Source: Paenibacillus taiwanensis DSM 18679 (GTDB lineage Bacteria; Bacillota; Bacilli; Paenibacillales; Paenibacillaceae). From it: a stretch of 64,000 nt of DNA. Positions 35,990 through 45,294 of this stretch are shown here, one piece after another (the stretch's first letter is position 1; every line of letters starts with the position of its first letter). Under the pieces are notes generated by a model that was given only the letters and a program-made list of their open reading frames with translations, was not told where the DNA came from and made no database searches. Position numbers and translations under genes: made by a program. Where the stretch lies: contig NZ_KE384307.1 in the NCBI RefSeq assembly GCF_000425125.1, forward strand, positions 62,001 through 126,000, given 5' to 3'.

Positions 35990-37885
35990 TTACATGCGTT
36001 CCGGTGTCGGCAAGCCTAGCACTTGGAGCGCATCACTAAGCGTTTCCTTAAATTTGTCTGTCAACCATATACGGACAGCTTGACTGTTGCGGCTTGCTTT
36101 TAAGATAGGGCACACCGCATAGAAGTTGTTAAACAGCGTTGCAAGCTCAAAAGCATAGGTGCAGATCGTGTTTGGTGCAAGCTCCTTGCAGGCGGCTTGT
36201 AAAGTTTCCGGCCACTTGGCAATATGACGCAGCAGGGCGTATTCTGCTTTTTCGAGCTGGGACATTTCGACTGGCGCAGTAGGCTCGAGACGATGCTCCT
36301 GTGCTGCACGTTGTAGTAAAGTCGTCGCGCGTGCATGTGCATACATCACATATACGCCCGTGTTGCCTGTAATTTCTGTCGCTTGCTCAAGATCCAGCAC
36401 CACTTCCGTCTGAAGATTAAAGCGCAGCAAGTAATATCGAATGGCAGCGGCAGCAATATCACGACTGTTCATACCCGTCTGATCTGAACGCTTGTTTGAA
36501 ATTACCTTTTCCATGAGATCGAGCAATTGTGCGCTCTTAATGCCAATACCTTGACGGCCACTCATGGCATAGGAGGATTTGCCGTCAGAAGTATCAATGC
36601 CAAGCTCGCTGGCGGCATTTGGACTTAACGACACGACACCGTAGCTCACGTGATGCAGGTTCTCAGCTTGGGTCGTGAATCCAAGTGCTTGCAGCGCCTG
36701 CTTAACCATGACTTGAGGGTATTGCTGGCGATAATCGATTACATTAATGACGACATCCGCATGTCCATAATGACGTGCAGCTCCTCCGGCACGAGTGGTC
36801 CATAAGGAATTTGTAAACGGTGAATAAGTGAAGTCTTGGTTTAGAAGCCCAAACTTCCATAAATGATAGGCGATGTCCTTTGCCGTATACGTCAGAATGC
36901 CGTTTGAGCGAATGAGCACTTTGTCCTGATGATGCTCGGGCTCGGCGCTCGGCTCATCATTATGCTCTAGCGCACTATCTTTCAGTGGTTCATGCTCAGA
37001 TTGTCGCAACACCCAACATCCAGCAAGCTTGCCTTTATCGATCTGATAAAATGAGTCTGTTTGCTGAAGCAAGTCAAAGGCAGCGTTCCAGAAGCCCTCT
37101 CTGACGATATTGCTTTCCCATACAAGTAAGTCGTAGTGGACGCCGAATTCGCCCATTTCCGCCAGGTGTTCGCGTACGATCCTTTCTGCAATAAGCATGC
37201 CGGTCCATGCGAGATTGTTATTACCTTCTTCAAGGGCATGCAGCACATGAGAGCGCTGCTGCTGAAGTTCGGCATTATGCTCATATTGTTTGTTCACATG
37301 TGCATACAAATCCCAACAAAAATCACCAAAACGGTTATGCGCTTGGTTTATCGGTGTATGTAGCATGCCAACTACTGTATCAGCAAGCTGGTTGCCAAGA
37401 TCATCAATGTAGTTATGGACTTCGACAGTGTGGCCTATTCTTTGCAGCATTCGGACAAGCGTATCTCCAATACAGGCATTACGAAGATGACCGATGTGCG
37501 AAGATTTATTTGGGTTAATGGACGTATGTTCAATCACAATTTTGGTTTCATGCGCAAGCGGAACCGCCATTGTCTGCTGCGCCCACACCGTCCAATTCAT
37601 AAATAAATTAATGAAGCCAGGAGGAAGTACCTCTATTTTAGTTACAAGTCCTGCGCACATTCCGTCAGCTTCCAATTGGGTCTTGATCTGCTCAGCAATG
37701 TGAAGCGGTGATTTCCGCAGCGAGCGGGCTAATTGAAGGGCGATATTGGTACTATAGTCACCGTGCTCCATACGTGATGGTTGTTCGAGTGTGATGGAGG
37801 TAAAGGTTTGATCAGAAATCGCAGATTGTTCTAAAATCGCAGATGCAGCATGCTTTAAATGGGTTAGCAGCATTTGACTTAACAT
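35990..37885 (-). CDS. argS: Arginyl-tRNA synthetase, divergent second-type form
   Basis: 631 residues, longer than the common ~560 form. The N-terminal additional domain (YSTNIALQLA) is followed by the class I signature SSHIGHLRN. The usual KMSK/MSSR region reads YAMSGRQGIGIKSAQLLD, as in a distinct ArgRS group. The DALR-type anticodon domain is at the C-terminus (YAFELATLFNNFYAVCPIL). The start ATG 37885 follows GGAGGAATTCAC. It attaches arginine to tRNA-Arg. A weakly conserved insertion (residues ~300-325) is rich in Glu and His. Whether a standard argS also exists elsewhere is not visible. Confidence 0.94.
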   Translation of the reverse strand: MLSQMLLTHLKHAASAILEQSAISDQTFTSITLEQPSRMEHGDYSTNIALQLARSLRKSPLHIAEQIKTQLEADGMCAGLVTKIEVLPPGFINLFMNWTVWAQQTMAVPLAHETKIVIEHTSINPNKSSHIGHLRNACIGDTLVRMLQRIGHTVEVHNYIDDLGNQLADTVVGMLHTPINQAHNRFGDFCWDLYAHVNKQYEHNAELQQQRSHVLHALEEGNNNLAWTGMLIAERIVREHLAEMGEFGVHYDLLVWESNIVREGFWNAAFDLLQQTDSFYQIDKGKLAGCWVLRQSEHEPLKDSALEHNDEPSAEPEHHQDKVLIRSNGILTYTAKDIAYHLWKFGLLNQDFTYSPFTNSLWTTRAGGAARHYGHADVVINVIDYRQQYPQVMVKQALQALGFTTQAENLHHVSYGVVSLSPNAASELGIDTSDGKSSYAMSGRQGIGIKSAQLLDLMEKVISNKRSDQTGMNSRDIAAAAIRYYLLRFNLQTEVVLDLEQATEITGNTGVYVMYAHARATTLLQRAAQEHRLEPTAPVEMSQLEKAEYALLRHIAKWPETLQAACKELAPNTICTYAFELATLFNNFYAVCPILKASRNSQAVRIWLTDKFKETLSDALQVLGLPTPERM

Positions 37886-37899
37886 GTGAATTCCTCCTT

Positions 37900-38150
37900 A
37901 TCAAAATAAAAAAAGCCCCCGTCTCTACTAAAAGAGACGAAGGCTATTGCATTCGCGGTACCACTCTTGTTGCCAAGCCGCAGCTTGACCCCTTTGACAG
38001 GATAACGGTCTTGGCCGGACACGCGTACTTGATAAACTAATTTCAGCGCATCTTCTCGCGGGCCCGCTTCATTCCTGGCAATGTACCGGCTTCCACCAAC
38101 CCGGCTCGCTTGGACTACTGCCATAGAACTACTCTCCCGTTCATCGAACA
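37900..38150 (-). promoter_or_regulatory. T-box leader of argS
   Basis: Read on the minus strand, the T-box AGAGTGGTACCGCG is at 37954-37967. A terminator follows: AGCCttCGTCTCT paired with AGAGACGgggGGCT (37914-37945), then a T run. This supports control by uncharged tRNA-Arg. The upstream limit is approximate. Confidence 0.88.
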
Positions 38151-38430
38151 ATTGGATGTAATTTTATACTATTATACCCGTTGAATTATAGAAATCAACT
38201 CAAACGTGTCAAGAACTACACTTCTTACACCTTATTCTGATAAAATACAGGCTGTAACTTCCTCAATTTAACTTTTGATTGCTCACATCAACATACGAGA
38301 TCCATGCGAAATTATGATCGTCTGATGCAGGAGAACCGAAGATGCAGTAGACGGTGGAGATGAGGCTTGCTGCTCGTTGTAGCTGAGCAGCATCAAGTCA
38401 TACATTTTATTTCAACAGGAGGAACAAACG

Positions 38431-39408
38431 ATGAAGTATAAACGGCTCGGCAGCAGCGGGATGAAAGTATCAGGATTAGGGCTTGGTACGAATTCTTTTG
38501 GCAAAAGAGCGGATGAAAACGCATCGGCCCGCATTTTACATTACGCCATCGATAGCGGGATTACGTTTGTGGATACGGCAAACATCTATGCGCAGACAGA
38601 ATCGGAACGGATTATTGGCAATGCCCTTGTAGGGAGACGGCAACAGGTAGTGCTTGCGACCAAAGCAGGATTGGTCAAGGGGCAAGGTCCGAATGATCGT
38701 GGTTCCTCCAGATATCATCTTATGCTGGAGTTAGAACAGAGCTTGAAACGATTGCAGACGGATTACGTGGATTTATATCAGATCCATACGTTTGACCCCG
38801 AGACACCACTTGAGGAAACGCTGCGTGCTCTTGATGATATGGTTCGCTCAGGCAAGGTGAGGTATATCGGTGCTTCTAACTATGCCGCATGGGAATTGAT
38901 GAAAGCGATTGGAGTTAGTGAAAAATGGGGTTTGAATCGTTTTGTGTCAACGCAAACGAGTTATTCGTTAGCTGATCGGACACCGGAGCAAGAGCTGGTA
39001 GCGTGTTGTCAGGATCAAGGCGTAGGCATTATTCCTTATTTTCCGCTGGCAGGTGGAATTTTGACGGGTAAATATACGTCTTCAGCAGTAGTTCCTGCTG
39101 GATCGCGTGCAGAGAAGGACGATCATATTAAACGGTTCATTAACGAGACGACTCTTCCGTTGGTGGAGCATGTACGTTCCTTTGCGTCGGACTTGGGATG
39201 CTCTCCAAGCGCGCTGTCCTTGGCGTGGCTGATGCATCAGCAGGCTGTGTCCACCGTTATCGTAGGAGCGACCAGCGTAGAACAATTAGAAGCGAATTGC
39301 CGCAGCGTGGAGCTTAACTTGGATAGCAGCACCTTGCAGGCGTTGGACGCGATTAGTGATCATTTTAAGTATGGAAAGCCGTTAGCTGTATACCGTTTAC
39401 CGAAATGA
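38431..39408 (+). CDS. Aldo/keto reductase (voltage-gated K channel beta-subunit type)
   Basis: 325 residues. Family signatures: RLGSSGMKVSGLGLGTNSFG at the N-terminus, FVDTANIYAQTESE with the catalytic Tyr, VLATKAGLVKGQGPNDRG with the Lys, and VDLYQIHTFDPETPLEETL with the His. The C-terminal STVIVGATSVEQLEANC binds NADPH. It reduces carbonyls; the natural substrate is unknown. AGGAGG precedes the ATG. It is monocistronic as far as can be seen. Confidence 0.93.
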   Translation: MKYKRLGSSGMKVSGLGLGTNSFGKRADENASARILHYAIDSGITFVDTANIYAQTESERIIGNALVGRRQQVVLATKAGLVKGQGPNDRGSSRYHLMLELEQSLKRLQTDYVDLYQIHTFDPETPLEETLRALDDMVRSGKVRYIGASNYAAWELMKAIGVSEKWGLNRFVSTQTSYSLADRTPEQELVACCQDQGVGIIPYFPLAGGILTGKYTSSAVVPAGSRAEKDDHIKRFINETTLPLVEHVRSFASDLGCSPSALSLAWLMHQQAVSTVIVGATSVEQLEANCRSVELNLDSSTLQALDAISDHFKYGKPLAVYRLPK

Positions 39409-39648
39409 AGGATGCGATAGTGGTACGATGGTTACCCTTTTGCAAGAGTGCGCCTATCAGTACGATAGCCAGATAAAATGTGCTAATACAAAGAGCATAT
39501 ATCGAACGACACAAAAAGTGTCAATAAATAAAGGGGCTTCTCATGACAGCCCCTCCTTACGAAGTAAAGTAACGATGACTTTTCAGGTGAAATGAAGTAT
39601 GACAGCCAACTTGACCAGTTCATCATCGCGTGAAGGGATGTGGCATTT

Positions 39649-40635
39649 ATGTCAAAAGCAGATAACATGCTATCTATCCTATGGCTGTTAAAGACTAGAC
39701 GGCGGATGACAGCGAAGCAGTTGGCAGAGCAGCTTGAGATCCATATTCGTACGGTGTATCGCTATATTGATGCTTTGTGTGCTAGCGGAGTACCGATCGT
39801 ATCCGACTCGGGTCATCATGGTGGGTACAGCCTGTTGGCTCACTTTCAGGACGCTCCGCTCATGTTTGACAAGGATGAGCAAAAAGCGCTTATCCATGCG
39901 GCAAAGTTTGCTATTGAAGCAGGGTATCCACACGGCAATGTATTACAAGGGGCACTCTCGAAGCTGAAGCTGTTCAGCAATGAAGAGCAGGTCCATGCGA
40001 TGAATCAGTATTCGGATGGTTTGGACGTCATTCATCCTCCTGTCGATGATTCTATTAAGGAGACCCTCCAGGAGTTAGAACTGGCTGGTGCAGATCATGT
40101 TGCTGTATCGATTGATTATATGAAAGGTTATGGTACTGCGATTGAGGCACGTCTCCTTGACCTGTATGGTCTCGTGTACTGGAAGAGCAAGTGGTATGCA
40201 GTAGGCCACTGCCACCTGCGGGGGGAAATTCGCAGCTTTCGGGTGGATCGGATCAAACAAATCCATCGCACGGAGCTCCAGTATGACAAGCCTAAAGATT
40301 TCTCCGCGAAGGCGTTCTTTATGCAGTCGCTCCTGCCGAATTTAGACAATAAGGAACAACTCGTCAGTTTAGTTATTGAGGGCAAGGAACAGGCGCTCGA
40401 TGACTTGTGCGCGCATTGGCTGCTAGGACATGCGTTGGCTGAACGCTCCAACACTGCTGCTCGCTTCTGCCTTGATGTGCGTACATTAGAGACGCTGCCC
40501 TACTTGTTGTTGTCATATGGAGGCACGATTCGTGTCATTGAACCCGATTTTTTTATGGATCAACTTATACAAGTGACGACCCGTATGCTTCATTATTATG
40601 AAAGCCAGCGCATGACTGACCGTAGTTGTCAGTAA
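39649..40635 (+). CDS. HTH-11/WYL-domain transcriptional regulator (YafY type)
   Basis: 328 residues from ATG 39649; a GTG at 39640 is the upstream option. The N-terminal winged helix has MTAKQLAEQLEIHIRTVYRYIDAL and GGYSL. The WYL domain lies around residues 140-225 (VYWKSKWYAVGHCHLRGEIRSFRVDRI). A C-terminal WCX-like extension follows. Such proteins sense a ligand or nucleic acid. It precedes the DinB-family gene by about 50 bases and may control or be cotranscribed with it. Confidence 0.92.
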   Translation: MSKADNMLSILWLLKTRRRMTAKQLAEQLEIHIRTVYRYIDALCASGVPIVSDSGHHGGYSLLAHFQDAPLMFDKDEQKALIHAAKFAIEAGYPHGNVLQGALSKLKLFSNEEQVHAMNQYSDGLDVIHPPVDDSIKETLQELELAGADHVAVSIDYMKGYGTAIEARLLDLYGLVYWKSKWYAVGHCHLRGEIRSFRVDRIKQIHRTELQYDKPKDFSAKAFFMQSLLPNLDNKEQLVSLVIEGKEQALDDLCAHWLLGHALAERSNTAARFCLDVRTLETLPYLLLSYGGTIRVIEPDFFMDQLIQVTTRMLHYYESQRMTDRSCQ

Positions 40636-40686
40636 AGCGAAGGTATAATAAAAGGGCTAGATTCGATGATTAGGAGAGTGAATTGA

Positions 40687-41205
40687 ATGGGGAATGACGC
40701 GAGAAAGCTGTACCGTTACCATGTGTGGGCAAATGAAAAGCTAATAAAGCATTTGAAAGCAATACCGGATACGATATGGACTGAGCAAGTGCAAAGCGTG
40801 TTTCCGAGCATTCGAGAGACACTTTTGCATATCTACAGTGTAGATCATGTATGGCTGCTAACGATCAGCAATGACACCATTAATATTGACGAGATGATCA
40901 TCGAGGTTGGCCGATTGCGAACCGAAGCGCAAGCATGGGATATTGAACAATTGGAAGCGCAATTCCACACGTTAGCTGGACGTTACACTGATTTTATGGA
41001 GCAGCAGGCTGATCTTGATGAGGCGAAGCAAATTTCGCATCCTCATTACGGGACTTTGGACACTAGCTATTCGGACTTGATTCAGCATGTTGTGAATCAT
41101 GGCACCTATCACCGTGGAAATGTAACTGCAATGCTGCGGCAGTTGGGACAGGCAGGTACTTCTACTGACTATATACTCTATTTGTACGAATTAGCACATC
41201 AGTAG
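40687..41205 (+). CDS. DinB/YfiT-like putative metal-dependent protein
   Basis: 172 residues, a four-helix DinB fold. The probable metal ligands are His54 (SVDHVW), His138 (VNHGTYH) and His142. Members include thiol transferases and damage-inducible proteins; the exact role here is unknown. The start ATG follows TTAGGAGAG. It is encoded just after the WYL regulator on the same strand. Confidence 0.9.
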   Translation: MGNDARKLYRYHVWANEKLIKHLKAIPDTIWTEQVQSVFPSIRETLLHIYSVDHVWLLTISNDTINIDEMIIEVGRLRTEAQAWDIEQLEAQFHTLAGRYTDFMEQQADLDEAKQISHPHYGTLDTSYSDLIQHVVNHGTYHRGNVTAMLRQLGQAGTSTDYILYLYELAHQ

Positions 41206-41374
41206 TATCGTGTTGTAACATGCAGCCTGATGTTTATTTCATTTGAATATGCAGCTTCTTCTAAGGAAAGCTGCCATGAAGGCAGGCGTGGCCAAATAGG
41301 CTCTCGCCTGTTTGGCATGTCTGTACATGACATATAGGCGATTTTTAGCGCTATTTTTGGTATACTCATATAAA

Positions 41375-41389
41375 TGATAACAATTATCA
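41375..41389 (+). promoter_or_regulatory. Fur box upstream of the Btr-type regulator
   Basis: TGATAACAATTATCA matches the 15-base Bacillus Fur consensus except for one position. It lies about 115 bases before the regulator start, suggesting iron repression of the activator gene. Confidence 0.75.
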
Positions 41390-41490
41390 ATTGCGAATGG
41401 GATGATCTAGTTGCATGATAGTGTCATCTCCGTGGGCTATAGTGGCTATAAATGAACAAAAGTTAATTAATCATAAGTGTGGTGGACTTC

Positions 41491-43143
41491 TTGAATAGTA
41501 AAGCAGCGAGAACAGACAAACGATCATTTCCGGCACAGGATGTGGACGCTTGGATTATTCGGCTTAGAGATGTAAACATCATTCATCGCAATTGTGAGGA
41601 TCGGTGGACGCAGCAGTTTACCTTTACTCACATTTTAATTATCGTGCTGTCGGGGACTGGAAAAGTAATGATTGGCGAGCAGGAGCACACGGCAAAGAGC
41701 GGCTCCGTATTTGCCTGTCCGCCGGGACAGACTTTTGGAGCATATGTAGCAGCAACAGATACGATTGAGCTTGTAACGATCGCCTATGAAGTGCTAGCAG
41801 ACGGCGGAATGCCTAGAGAGCCTAAATGTGTTGCTCCTCCGCACGACTTGTTCCCGAATGAAGGGGAGCTAATGTTAAACGCGTCCGTGTCGTGGACGAT
41901 GTACGGCACTGAACTGCTGCGATGGTTCCAAATGGGGGATGGGCTTGAGCGGTTTCGTGCGCACGCGATGTTTCAAGAAATGTTATATCATATGATGAAA
42001 CATTTGCGAAATTCCCCTAAAGATAGTTTGACGGCACTTGAAGCAACAAAGCTATATATGGATAACCATTATGATCAAAGTCTATCGATGGATCAACTCG
42101 CCCGTATGGCGGATATTAGCGCCAAATACTATGCAGAGCTTTTTAAGAAAATGTATGGCATGAGCGCGCTTGATTATTTGACTTCCGTACGAATGAAGCG
42201 GGCCAAGCAGTTGCTTACAAGAGCGGAAATGAAACTCAAAGACGTGGCAGCGCAGGTCGGGTATCAAGACGAGTTTTATTTTAGTCGCAAGTTTAAGCAG
42301 CAGGTTGGTGTGGCGCCAACAGTGTATATGAAAAACAGGCAGCGCAAAATAGCGGTATTCGGAGGCATAAGCCTGCTTGGGTATTTGACTCCGCTTCATT
42401 TTATTCCTTATGCGGCTCCTCTTCATCCGAAATGGGGCGCTTATTACTATAATACATATCGTAATGATATCCCTGTACATCTTAGTGCTTATCGTTACAA
42501 CGAATACTGGGAAGACAACGTCGAGAGGCTGCGACAGGCGAAACCGGAAGCGATTCTTTGTTATGACAACTTGGAGACAGAACATAGTGAGAAGCTGCGG
42601 GAAATTGCGCCGCTGCTATTCGTGCCGCATCAGTTGCATTGGCGGGAGCAGCTTTTGACCATTGCAGCACATTTGCAGCTGGAAGAAGAAGCCACGCGCT
42701 GGTTGCATCAGTATGATCGCCAAGCGAGCAACGCCGCCGCCATTTTGAAGCAGCGAATGGCGGATGCTACTTGTTTGATCGTGCGTATTTTTAAGGATCA
42801 ATTTCACATTTACAGCAATGAGGCGATGACTGAGGTGTTTTATGGCGATCTTGGCATACAGCCAAGTTGTCCGTTGCAATCGCCAGAGCTGAATGAACCG
42901 ACTAGCATCAGTCAACTTCAAGCACTTGATCCTGATTACATGTTGGTACTTGTATGTCAGGAGAATGACTCGTTAGCGCACTGGAAAGAAATTCAAGAAT
43001 CGCCGGAGTGGGGCAAGATCCGAGCAGTGAAATCAAATCGCACGTATCAGATCACGTCTGAGCCGTGGCGAGAGAGCTCTCCGTGGTCGCATGAAAGCAT
43101 CATTCAACATACGTTAGAGCTGTTTAATGAAAAATGTCCATGA
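41491..43143 (+). CDS. btr: Btr-like AraC regulator fused to a siderophore-binding domain
   Basis: 550 residues from TTG 41491, which has GGTGG about 6 bases upstream; GTG 41479 and 41482 are alternatives. Three parts are visible. An N-terminal cupin (residues 1-140) is followed by an AraC DNA-binding domain (LDQLARMADISAKYYAELFKKM, KDVAAQVGYQDEFYFSRKFKQ). A C-terminal FhuD/FeuA-like binding domain covers about 270-550 (RQAKPEAILCYDN, ALDPDYMLVLV). In Bacillus subtilis Btr, a protein of this layout binds iron-siderophore and activates feuABC. The importer genes lie directly downstream. Confidence 0.88.
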   Translation: MNSKAARTDKRSFPAQDVDAWIIRLRDVNIIHRNCEDRWTQQFTFTHILIIVLSGTGKVMIGEQEHTAKSGSVFACPPGQTFGAYVAATDTIELVTIAYEVLADGGMPREPKCVAPPHDLFPNEGELMLNASVSWTMYGTELLRWFQMGDGLERFRAHAMFQEMLYHMMKHLRNSPKDSLTALEATKLYMDNHYDQSLSMDQLARMADISAKYYAELFKKMYGMSALDYLTSVRMKRAKQLLTRAEMKLKDVAAQVGYQDEFYFSRKFKQQVGVAPTVYMKNRQRKIAVFGGISLLGYLTPLHFIPYAAPLHPKWGAYYYNTYRNDIPVHLSAYRYNEYWEDNVERLRQAKPEAILCYDNLETEHSEKLREIAPLLFVPHQLHWREQLLTIAAHLQLEEEATRWLHQYDRQASNAAAILKQRMADATCLIVRIFKDQFHIYSNEAMTEVFYGDLGIQPSCPLQSPELNEPTSISQLQALDPDYMLVLVCQENDSLAHWKEIQESPEWGKIRAVKSNRTYQITSEPWRESSPWSHESIIQHTLELFNEKCP

Positions 43144-43196
43144 CAATTCCGTGATTCGTCCATGTCTCGGATGAGTCAGCTCGTATATAATTCTCA

Positions 43197-43219
43197 TTGA
43201 TAATGATAATAGTTATCAA
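43197..43219 (+). promoter_or_regulatory. Fur box upstream of the siderophore-binding lipoprotein gene
   Basis: TTGATAA and TTATCAA flank a 9-base centre, and the 15-mer TGATAATAGTTATCA (43204-43218) differs from the Fur consensus at one base. A TATAAT at 43186-43191 may be the -10 element, so Fur could block transcription start. Confidence 0.78.
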
Positions 43220-43254
43220 TTAGATGTGACAAATAGAGAGGGGATATTTAAGCA

Positions 43255-44259
43255 ATGAAGACAAAGAAGGCTATGGGCTGGGCGCTCTTATTAGCACTTG
43301 TGCTCGTGATCTCGGCATGTGGTTCCAAAACAGAAAATGCAGCAACTACGGGAACAGATACGAAGGGGGCTGCTGAGCAAACGACTACCGAACAGCCTAC
43401 AGCAGAAGCAGGTAAAGAAACCGTTACAATTAAGTATTTAGATAAAGAATATACAGTACCTTCCAAAGTGGAGCGTATCGTCATCACAGGTAGTATGGAA
43501 TCGATGGAAGACGCTGTTGTATTAGGGGTTGAACCTGTCGGCGGCATTACGGTGGGCGGAAAGTTCCCTGAGTTGTTCCAACCCGTAACAGCGAAGACAG
43601 AATCAGCTGGTGAGAAAATGCAGCCTAACTTTGAAGCCATTTTGAAAATGAAACCAGATGTTATTCTTGGTTCCACTAAATCACCAGCAGAAGTAGGCGA
43701 AAAGCTCGGCAAAATCGCTACGTATATTCCAGTTTCTCATATCGCAACGAACTGGGAAGCTAACCTGAACTTGATGGCTGAGCTGTCAGGCACACAAGCA
43801 AAAGCAACTGAAGAATTGGAGAAGTACAAAAAGAGCGTCGAAGAAGCGAAGGCCAAAATTGGCGATAGCTTAAAAGATAAAAAAGTAGTTACAATGCGTG
43901 TCCGCGCGGGCAATATTATGATCTATCCGCAAGGTGTATTTTTTAATCCGATTTTGTACACGGATCTTGGCTTAACTCCACCAGCAGAAGTGTTGGCCGC
44001 TAAAGCTCAAGAAACAGTTTCTGTTGAGAAGTTCAGTGAAATAAATCCGGACGTAGTCTTTGTTCAATTTTCTGAGTCTGAAAACAAAGACAATCCAAAT
44101 GCATTAAAGGATCTGGAAAATAACCCAATCTGGAAGAGCATTAATGCTGTTAAGAACAACAAAGTGTTCGTTAACTTGGTAGACCCGCTTGCACAAGGCG
44201 GAACAGCACTCAGCAAGATCAAGTTTATTGAGGCTGCGGCAGAAAAGCTGCACCCCTAA
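43255..44259 (+). CDS. feuA: FeuA-like ferric-siderophore binding lipoprotein
   Basis: 334 residues with a lipoprotein signal (LLLALVLVISACGS, lipobox ISAC) followed by a Thr/Glu-rich tether. The class III binding fold has VERIVITGSMESMEDAVVLGV, FEAILKMKPDVILGS and FSEINPDVVFVQF. The similarity pattern is to catecholate-siderophore binders of the FeuA group. Gene order behind a Btr-type activator supports bacillibactin-like ligand uptake; the ligand is inferred. AGAGGGG precedes the ATG. Confidence 0.88.
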   Translation: MKTKKAMGWALLLALVLVISACGSKTENAATTGTDTKGAAEQTTTEQPTAEAGKETVTIKYLDKEYTVPSKVERIVITGSMESMEDAVVLGVEPVGGITVGGKFPELFQPVTAKTESAGEKMQPNFEAILKMKPDVILGSTKSPAEVGEKLGKIATYIPVSHIATNWEANLNLMAELSGTQAKATEELEKYKKSVEEAKAKIGDSLKDKKVVTMRVRAGNIMIYPQGVFFNPILYTDLGLTPPAEVLAAKAQETVSVEKFSEINPDVVFVQFSESENKDNPNALKDLENNPIWKSINAVKNNKVFVNLVDPLAQGGTALSKIKFIEAAAEKLHP

Positions 44260-44262
44260 TTA

Positions 44263-45294
44263 ATGGCAAAGCGAGTAGATAACCTCATGCGTAATTCTAA
44301 ATCGATACCAGCTATCATACTAATAGCGGCTCCGTTTGCTATCGTTCTGACTATTTTATTGTCAGTGCTGTATGGTGCCAAAAATATCGACGCCAGCACG
44401 GTGTGGGAGTCTATCGTGAGATTTGACCCTGATAATGTTAATCACCAAATTATTATGCATTCTCGCTTGCCACGCGTGATTGGAGCGCTCCTAATTGGGG
44501 CGTTCCTTGCCATATCTGGGGCTTTAATGCAGGGGATGACTCGCAACTACTTGGCATCACCTTCGATTCTCGGAATTAGCGACGGCTCGGCATTTGTCAT
44601 CACTTTGATGATGATTATGCTGCCTGGAGCTTCTTCTATGGAAATGATCATTGGCTCATTGATAGGTTCCGCGCTGGGTGTAGGCATCATATTTGGACTG
44701 GCGTCCATCATACCAGGAGGTACGTCCCCTGTTCGAATGGCCATTCTAGGTACCATTATCGGGACGTTTCTCAGCAGCGTGTCAGCTGCAATTGCAACGT
44801 ATTTTCAAATATCACAAAATATTAGCTTTTGGTATAATGCACGTCTAAATCAGATGGACCCTGAGCTTATTCAATTTGCAATTCCGTTTGCTGTTGTAGG
44901 TATAGCGCTCGCCGTTATTATCGCGAACTCTATTACGGTGTTGTCCCTTGGGAGTGAGGTGGCGACCAGTCTCGGACAGAAGACTGCACTTATTAAAATG
45001 GTAACGATGCTTAGTGTTATTATTCTGACGGGGATAGCTGTAGCGCTTGCTGGTAAGATCGGGTTTGTCGGGCTTATTATTCCACATATTACACGGTTCT
45101 TAATTGGCGTCGATTACAAGTGGGTCATTCCTTGCGCAGGCGTTATTGGTGCTGTGTTCTTGGGACTATCTGACGTGTTGAGCAGGTTCTTAAACTATCC
45201 GTTTGAAATGCCAGTAGGTGTGGTGACCGCAATTATCGGTGTCCCATTCTTCCTTTACTTAATTCGCAAAAAGGGAGGACGTGAGCATGCCTAG
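44263..45294 (+). CDS. feuB: FecCD-type siderophore permease (FeuB-like)
   Basis: 343 residues, starting 4 bases after the binding protein gene. No clear ribosome site precedes ATG 44263, so translation may be coupled. Hydrophobic segments and FecCD motifs are present: SRLPRVIGALLIGAFLAISG, MTRNYLASPSILGISDGSA, GKIGFVGLIIPHITR and FEMPVGVVTAIIGVPFF. It should pair with the next permease as a heterodimer in the membrane. Confidence 0.92.
   Translation: MAKRVDNLMRNSKSIPAIILIAAPFAIVLTILLSVLYGAKNIDASTVWESIVRFDPDNVNHQIIMHSRLPRVIGALLIGAFLAISGALMQGMTRNYLASPSILGISDGSAFVITLMMIMLPGASSMEMIIGSLIGSALGVGIIFGLASIIPGGTSPVRMAILGTIIGTFLSSVSAAIATYFQISQNISFWYNARLNQMDPELIQFAIPFAVVGIALAVIIANSITVLSLGSEVATSLGQKTALIKMVTMLSVIILTGIAVALAGKIGFVGLIIPHITRFLIGVDYKWVIPCAGVIGAVFLGLSDVLSRFLNYPFEMPVGVVTAIIGVPFFLYLIRKKGGREHA

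Noticed and set aside
39508..39554. Small inverted repeats (GACAC..GTGTC and AGGGGCT..AGCCCCT) between the reductase and WYL genes
   Set aside because: Short stems with no clear T tract in either useful direction; probably a weak terminator.
41291..41316. GCCAAATAGGC/GCCTGTTTGGC hairpin after the DinB-like gene
   Set aside because: It has a good stem but no T tract; it may be a terminator remnant and is not strong enough to list.
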